Source: Planctomycetaceae bacterium (lineage in GTDB: Bacteria > Planctomycetota > Planctomycetia > Pirellulales > Pirellulaceae). From it: a DNA stretch of 7,225 bases. Shown here one piece after another: positions 6,167 to 7,225 of the stretch. Location of the stretch: the NCBI GenBank assembly GCA_018658605.1, contig JABHUV010000359.1, forward strand, positions 1 to 7,225, in the 5' to 3' direction. Each line of letters opens with the position of its first letter. Positions within the stretch are counted from its first letter, which is position 1. The notes below the pieces were generated by a model that was not told where the DNA came from, did no database searches, and saw only the letters and a program-made list of their open reading frames with translations. The position numbers and the translations under genes are program-made.

Positions 6167-7225
6167 CTATTCATGGCGAAGGGCTTCAATGGGGTCCATC
6201 TGAGCTGCTCGAATGGCAGGATAAATTCCAAACAAGATCCCAATCAGAATGGAGATACCGGCCCCCAAGGGTAAGGACCAGGGCACAATCACAGGCGTCA
6301 CATTTTTGACCGACGTAGGCAGCGTCGCCATGACTTCCGGCATCGTTTGGTGAAGCAGTTGCTGTAAATATCCAATCAGGGCTGGACAGCACAAACCTCC
6401 CACAACACCCGATAAACCGCCCGCAACAGACAAGACAATCGTTTCAGTAAGAAATTGGCGGATGATATCTGATTGTCGAGCCCCTAACGCGCGGCGGATA
6501 CCAATTTCTCGAGTGCGCTCGGTCACAGTCGCTAGCATGATGTTCATAATCCCTATTCCGCCAACGATCAGAGTCATCGCGGCGATGATTCCCATGAATG
6601 CCATGAACATCAGGCGAGTGGTCCGCGCTTGCTCTAAAAGCTCTAATGGCACGACTACCGAGAAGTCGTTTTGACGATGCAATTTGCTCATCGTGCGCTC
6701 AACTGCTTCCGCTGTATTGACGACGTCCTCTACAGATGCCACCTGAAACGTAATCTGGCTTAACTGAACTTCTTCGCCAGACCGTTGGCCAGCACTTTGG
6801 AACATGACGGTATCCCCAATGCGTTGCCAAAATGTTTCCAACGGAATATAGACATTACTTACAAAGTCCTGAGCGGCAAGTGAACTTCCAATACCGGCCA
6901 TTGCCTGTCGCGGTTGCATAACTCCGATGACGACATAAGGGATTTCACGTATTCGTATTGTTTTGCCGAGTGGATCAGACACGGGGAAAAAGACATCGGC
7001 GATTTCCTTAGAAAGCACGCAAACATTCGCTTTCTCCGTGACATGAAGATCAGAGATAAACCCCCCCTTGCTGATCGTCAGTTTCATTGCTTGAGCGTAT
7101 TCGGGTGTGCAAGCAACAATGTGGGCGGCTATTGTCTGCGCGCCAAAATGAACTTCTCGCTTTGTTTCATGGATCAACAGGTGATTTTCGACGGTAGGAA
7201 TTTCAAGCAGCGCCGCAACATCCGA
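6167..7225 (-). CDS. MacB/FtsX-type ABC transporter permease (N-terminal end beyond the window)
   Basis: The frame is open from the right edge to the stop at 6167-6169, giving the last 352 residues of a family usually near 400. The visible first two-thirds is a MacB-type periplasmic core domain, including the region around 64-105 with VLSKEIADVFFPVSDPLGKT and then a strand ending in YVVIGV. The FtsX domain follows: a transmembrane segment at about 205-232, the cytoplasmic coupling motif ERTREIGIRRALGAR (about 236-250) that contacts the ATPase, a second segment at about 258-287, a third at about 315-337, and the typical end PAIRAAQMDPIEALRHE. The first membrane segment and start codon are off-window, and a TTG at 7177 is not a real start because the domain continues upstream of it. 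Such permeases pair with a MacB/LolD-type ATPase and a membrane-fusion protein to move substrates out of the periplasm or inner membrane; those genes would be expected upstream, beyond the right edge. The substrate is unknown. Confidence 0.95.
   Translation of the reverse strand, partial: SDVAALLEIPTVENHLLIHETKREVHFGAQTIAAHIVACTPEYAQAMKLTISKGGFISDLHVTEKANVCVLSKEIADVFFPVSDPLGKTIRIREIPYVVIGVMQPRQAMAGIGSSLAAQDFVSNVYIPLETFWQRIGDTVMFQSAGQRSGEEVQLSQITFQVASVEDVVNTAEAVERTMSKLHRQNDFSVVVPLELLEQARTTRLMFMAFMGIIAAMTLIVGGIGIMNIMLATVTERTREIGIRRALGARQSDIIRQFLTETIVLSVAGGLSGVVGGLCCPALIGYLQQLLHQTMPEVMATLPTSVKNVTPVIVPWSLPLGAGISILIGILFGIYPAIRAAQMDPIEALRHE

Noticed and set aside
5301..7225. Methyltransferase plus ABC permease as part of a defence or antibiotic-resistance island
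   Set aside because: The genes are convergent, not an operon; the methyltransferase has no DNA- or rRNA-methylase motif, and no nuclease or other defence gene is present.
1..7225. CRISPR arrays, tRNA or rRNA genes, insertion sequences, integration sites
   Set aside because: No regularly spaced repeats, tRNA-like cloverleaf, transposase or integrase motif, or paired terminal repeats were seen on reading both strands.

Overview
The window looks like chromosomal DNA from a Planctomycete, probably a marine Pirellulales-type organism. The basis is the gene families: two DUF1501 proteins with twin-arginine leaders, and a large exported protein with planctomycete-type cytochrome/DUF1549/DUF1588-like motifs. 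These families are greatly expanded in Planctomycetes but also occur in Verrucomicrobia and a few other phyla, so the assignment is an inference. Shine-Dalgarno sequences are weak or poorly spaced, and no RNA gene, CRISPR array, transposase or integration site was seen.

Left part (1-5058, all on the minus strand). In transcription order there are three genes. The first encodes an 825-residue membrane-anchored or secreted protein with two CxxCH haem-binding motifs (2581-5058). The second encodes a divergent DUF1501 protein of 435 residues (1049-2356). The third encodes a canonical DUF1501 protein that runs off the left edge (1-878). Cytochrome-like proteins and DUF1501 proteins are typically neighbours in Planctomycetes. 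Here the first two genes look like one functional pair acting outside the cytoplasm; the third may begin a second pair whose partner lies beyond the edge. The intergenic gaps are about 170-225 bases, so each gene may have its own promoter. One gap contains a perfect 19-base A+T-only palindrome.

Right part (5301-7225). A plus-strand gene for a class I SAM-dependent methyltransferase (5301-6146) is divergent from the cytochrome gene across a leader of about 240 bases. It converges, with only 20 bases between stop codons, on a minus-strand MacB/FtsX-type ABC transporter permease that runs off the right edge (6167-7225). Nothing ties these two genes functionally to the left cluster.

I found no clear new defence or mobile system. 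The least-explained items are the hybrid two-haem protein with a C-terminal part of about 200 residues that I cannot assign, its pairing with the divergent DUF1501 protein, and the intergenic palindromes.
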